A DNA stretch of 64,000 nt from G965220825 sp965220825. Lineage in GTDB: Bacteria; Pseudomonadota; Alphaproteobacteria; UBA828. Position 1 is the stretch's first letter. Every line of letters starts with the position of its first letter. A program made the translations under genes and the position numbers. The notes under the pieces are model-generated. The model made no database searches and had not been told where the DNA came from. It worked only from the letters and a program-made list of their open reading frames with translations. Where the stretch lies: the NCBI GenBank assembly GCA_965220825.1, contig OZ244839.1, positions 1 to 64,000 on the forward strand, written 5' to 3'. Positions 63,212 to 64,000 of this stretch are shown one piece after another.

Positions 63212-64000
63212 CGCGCCGACGATGCGCGCGGCGGCCGGTCGGACGTCGCGTCGGCATCCAGATAGCCGCGGGGCGTATAGAGCCAGGCGCGGCCGCCATG
63301 CTCCATGCGCCGGGTCCGGCTGCTGCCGACGATGACGAGTGTCAGCATGTCGAGCGCGCCGGCATCGATTTCGTCGAGAGCCGTGACGGAAACCGTCTCG
63401 TCCGGGCGGCCGAGATTGCGCGCGACGGCGGCGGGACACGGGCCGGGGCGGTAAGCGGCGAGAATCGCCCGCGCGCGGTCGAACTGCCGCCGCCGGCGCC
63501 CGGACGCCGGGTTGTAGAGCGCGACCACGAAATCGCCCGTCGCCGCCGCCTCCAGCCGTCGCTCGATGACCGTCCAGGGTGTCAGCAGGTCGGAAAGCGA
63601 GATCGCGCAGAAGTCATGTCCCAACGGGGCGCCGATGCGGGCAGCGGCCGCCGCCATCGCGCTGACGCCGGGCTCCACGGCGAGCTCCACACGCCGCCAT
63701 TGCGTCGCGTCGCAGGCCGCCAGCTCGAACAGGAGCGAGGCCATGCCATAGACACCCGCGTCCCCCGAGGAGACCAGCGCCACCCGCCGGCCCTTCGACG
63801 CGAGATCGAGCGCGGCGCGGGCGCGGGCTTCCTCCGCACCGAGGGGATAGGCATGGTGTTCGCAGTCCGCCCGGGGCGGCCCCAGAAGGTCCAGATAGCG
63901 CCTGTAGCCCACCAGGTCGGTGGCGTCCTGAAGGGCCAGGGCGGCGGCGGGTGTCCGCCAGGAGGGTGCGCCGGGACCGAGGCCCACCACCACGACCCGC
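63208..64000 (-). CDS. cobJ: Precorrin-3B C17-methyltransferase (5' end outside window)
   Basis: A tetrapyrrole methylase that methylates C17 with ring contraction. It has VVGLGPGAPSWRTP at the start of the visible part, the ALVSSGDAGVYGMA motif and the ALYNPASGRRRR segment typical of CobJ. At the right edge the frame is still open with RVVVVGLGPG, and the true start is probably a few codons beyond 64000; the GTG at 63993 would cut off the first strand. It heads a cobJ-cobM operon in this window. Confidence 0.92.
   Translation of the reverse strand, partial: RVVVVGLGPGAPSWRTPAAALALQDATDLVGYRRYLDLLGPPRADCEHHAYPLGAEEARARAALDLASKGRRVALVSSGDAGVYGMASLLFELAACDATQWRRVELAVEPGVSAMAAAAARIGAPLGHDFCAISLSDLLTPWTVIERRLEAAATGDFVVALYNPASGRRRRQFDRARAILAAYRPGPCPAAVARNLGRPDETVSVTALDEIDAGALDMLTLVIVGSSRTRRMEHGGRAWLYTPRGYLDADATSDRPPRASSAR

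Overview
The window is GC-rich DNA (visibly about two-thirds G+C, one AT-rich island excepted) from a Gram-negative bacterium. ParC, S4, BioF/BioD, membrane-anchored CycM-type cytochrome c, GlcD/GlcE, KorA/KorB and a mixed CobA/CbiD/CobK/CobM/CobJ cobalamin set point to an alphaproteobacterium, plausibly Rhodospirillales-like. That placement is inference; no rRNA or tRNA gene is visible.

Layout. 1-24545: most of a giant autotransporter adhesin, its 5' end outside the window. It has 43 almost identical 288-bp fibronectin-type-III (FN3) repeats, an Ig-like spacer, about 33 diverged FN3 domains, a Calx-beta-like domain and a C-terminal outer-membrane barrel. A 2-bp deletion after base 2302 breaks the frame. 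24743-29739: OsmC-like peroxidase, glycerate 2-kinase, EamA exporter, and a RidA/FAH/NIPSNAP group. 29762-35087: voltage-gated cation channel, then 2-oxoglutarate:ferredoxin oxidoreductase (korAB) with an adrenodoxin-reductase-type ferredoxin-NADP reductase. 35324-38252: PPP-type phosphatase, cytochrome c, flavoprotein disulfide reductase. 38362-44735: an iron-responsive divergon (LbtU-type porin plus imelysin to the left; di-heme oxidoreductase, second imelysin and DUF1513 protein to the right) around a tandem Fur-like site. 44810-49191: rpsD, glcD, glcE and a SAM methyltransferase. 49192-53600: an accessory island with three copies of a palindromic element, an IS481-family insertion with a clear 7-bp target duplication inside a decayed gene, an AT-rich orphan gene and an exported protein of unknown function. 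53641-64000: parC, bioF-bioD, a cupin, a fatty acid desaturase, and part of a cobalamin biosynthesis cluster running off the right edge.

How it fits together. KorAB and Fpr can move electrons between 2-oxoglutarate, ferredoxin and NADP(H). GlcDE and glycerate kinase belong to glycolate/glyoxylate/glycerate use, although glcF is not here. The Fur-flanked genes form one envelope iron-acquisition module. The most unusual features are the homogenised FN3 array, the dispersed palindromic element family with a conserved, oriented loop, and the IS481/AT-rich island.
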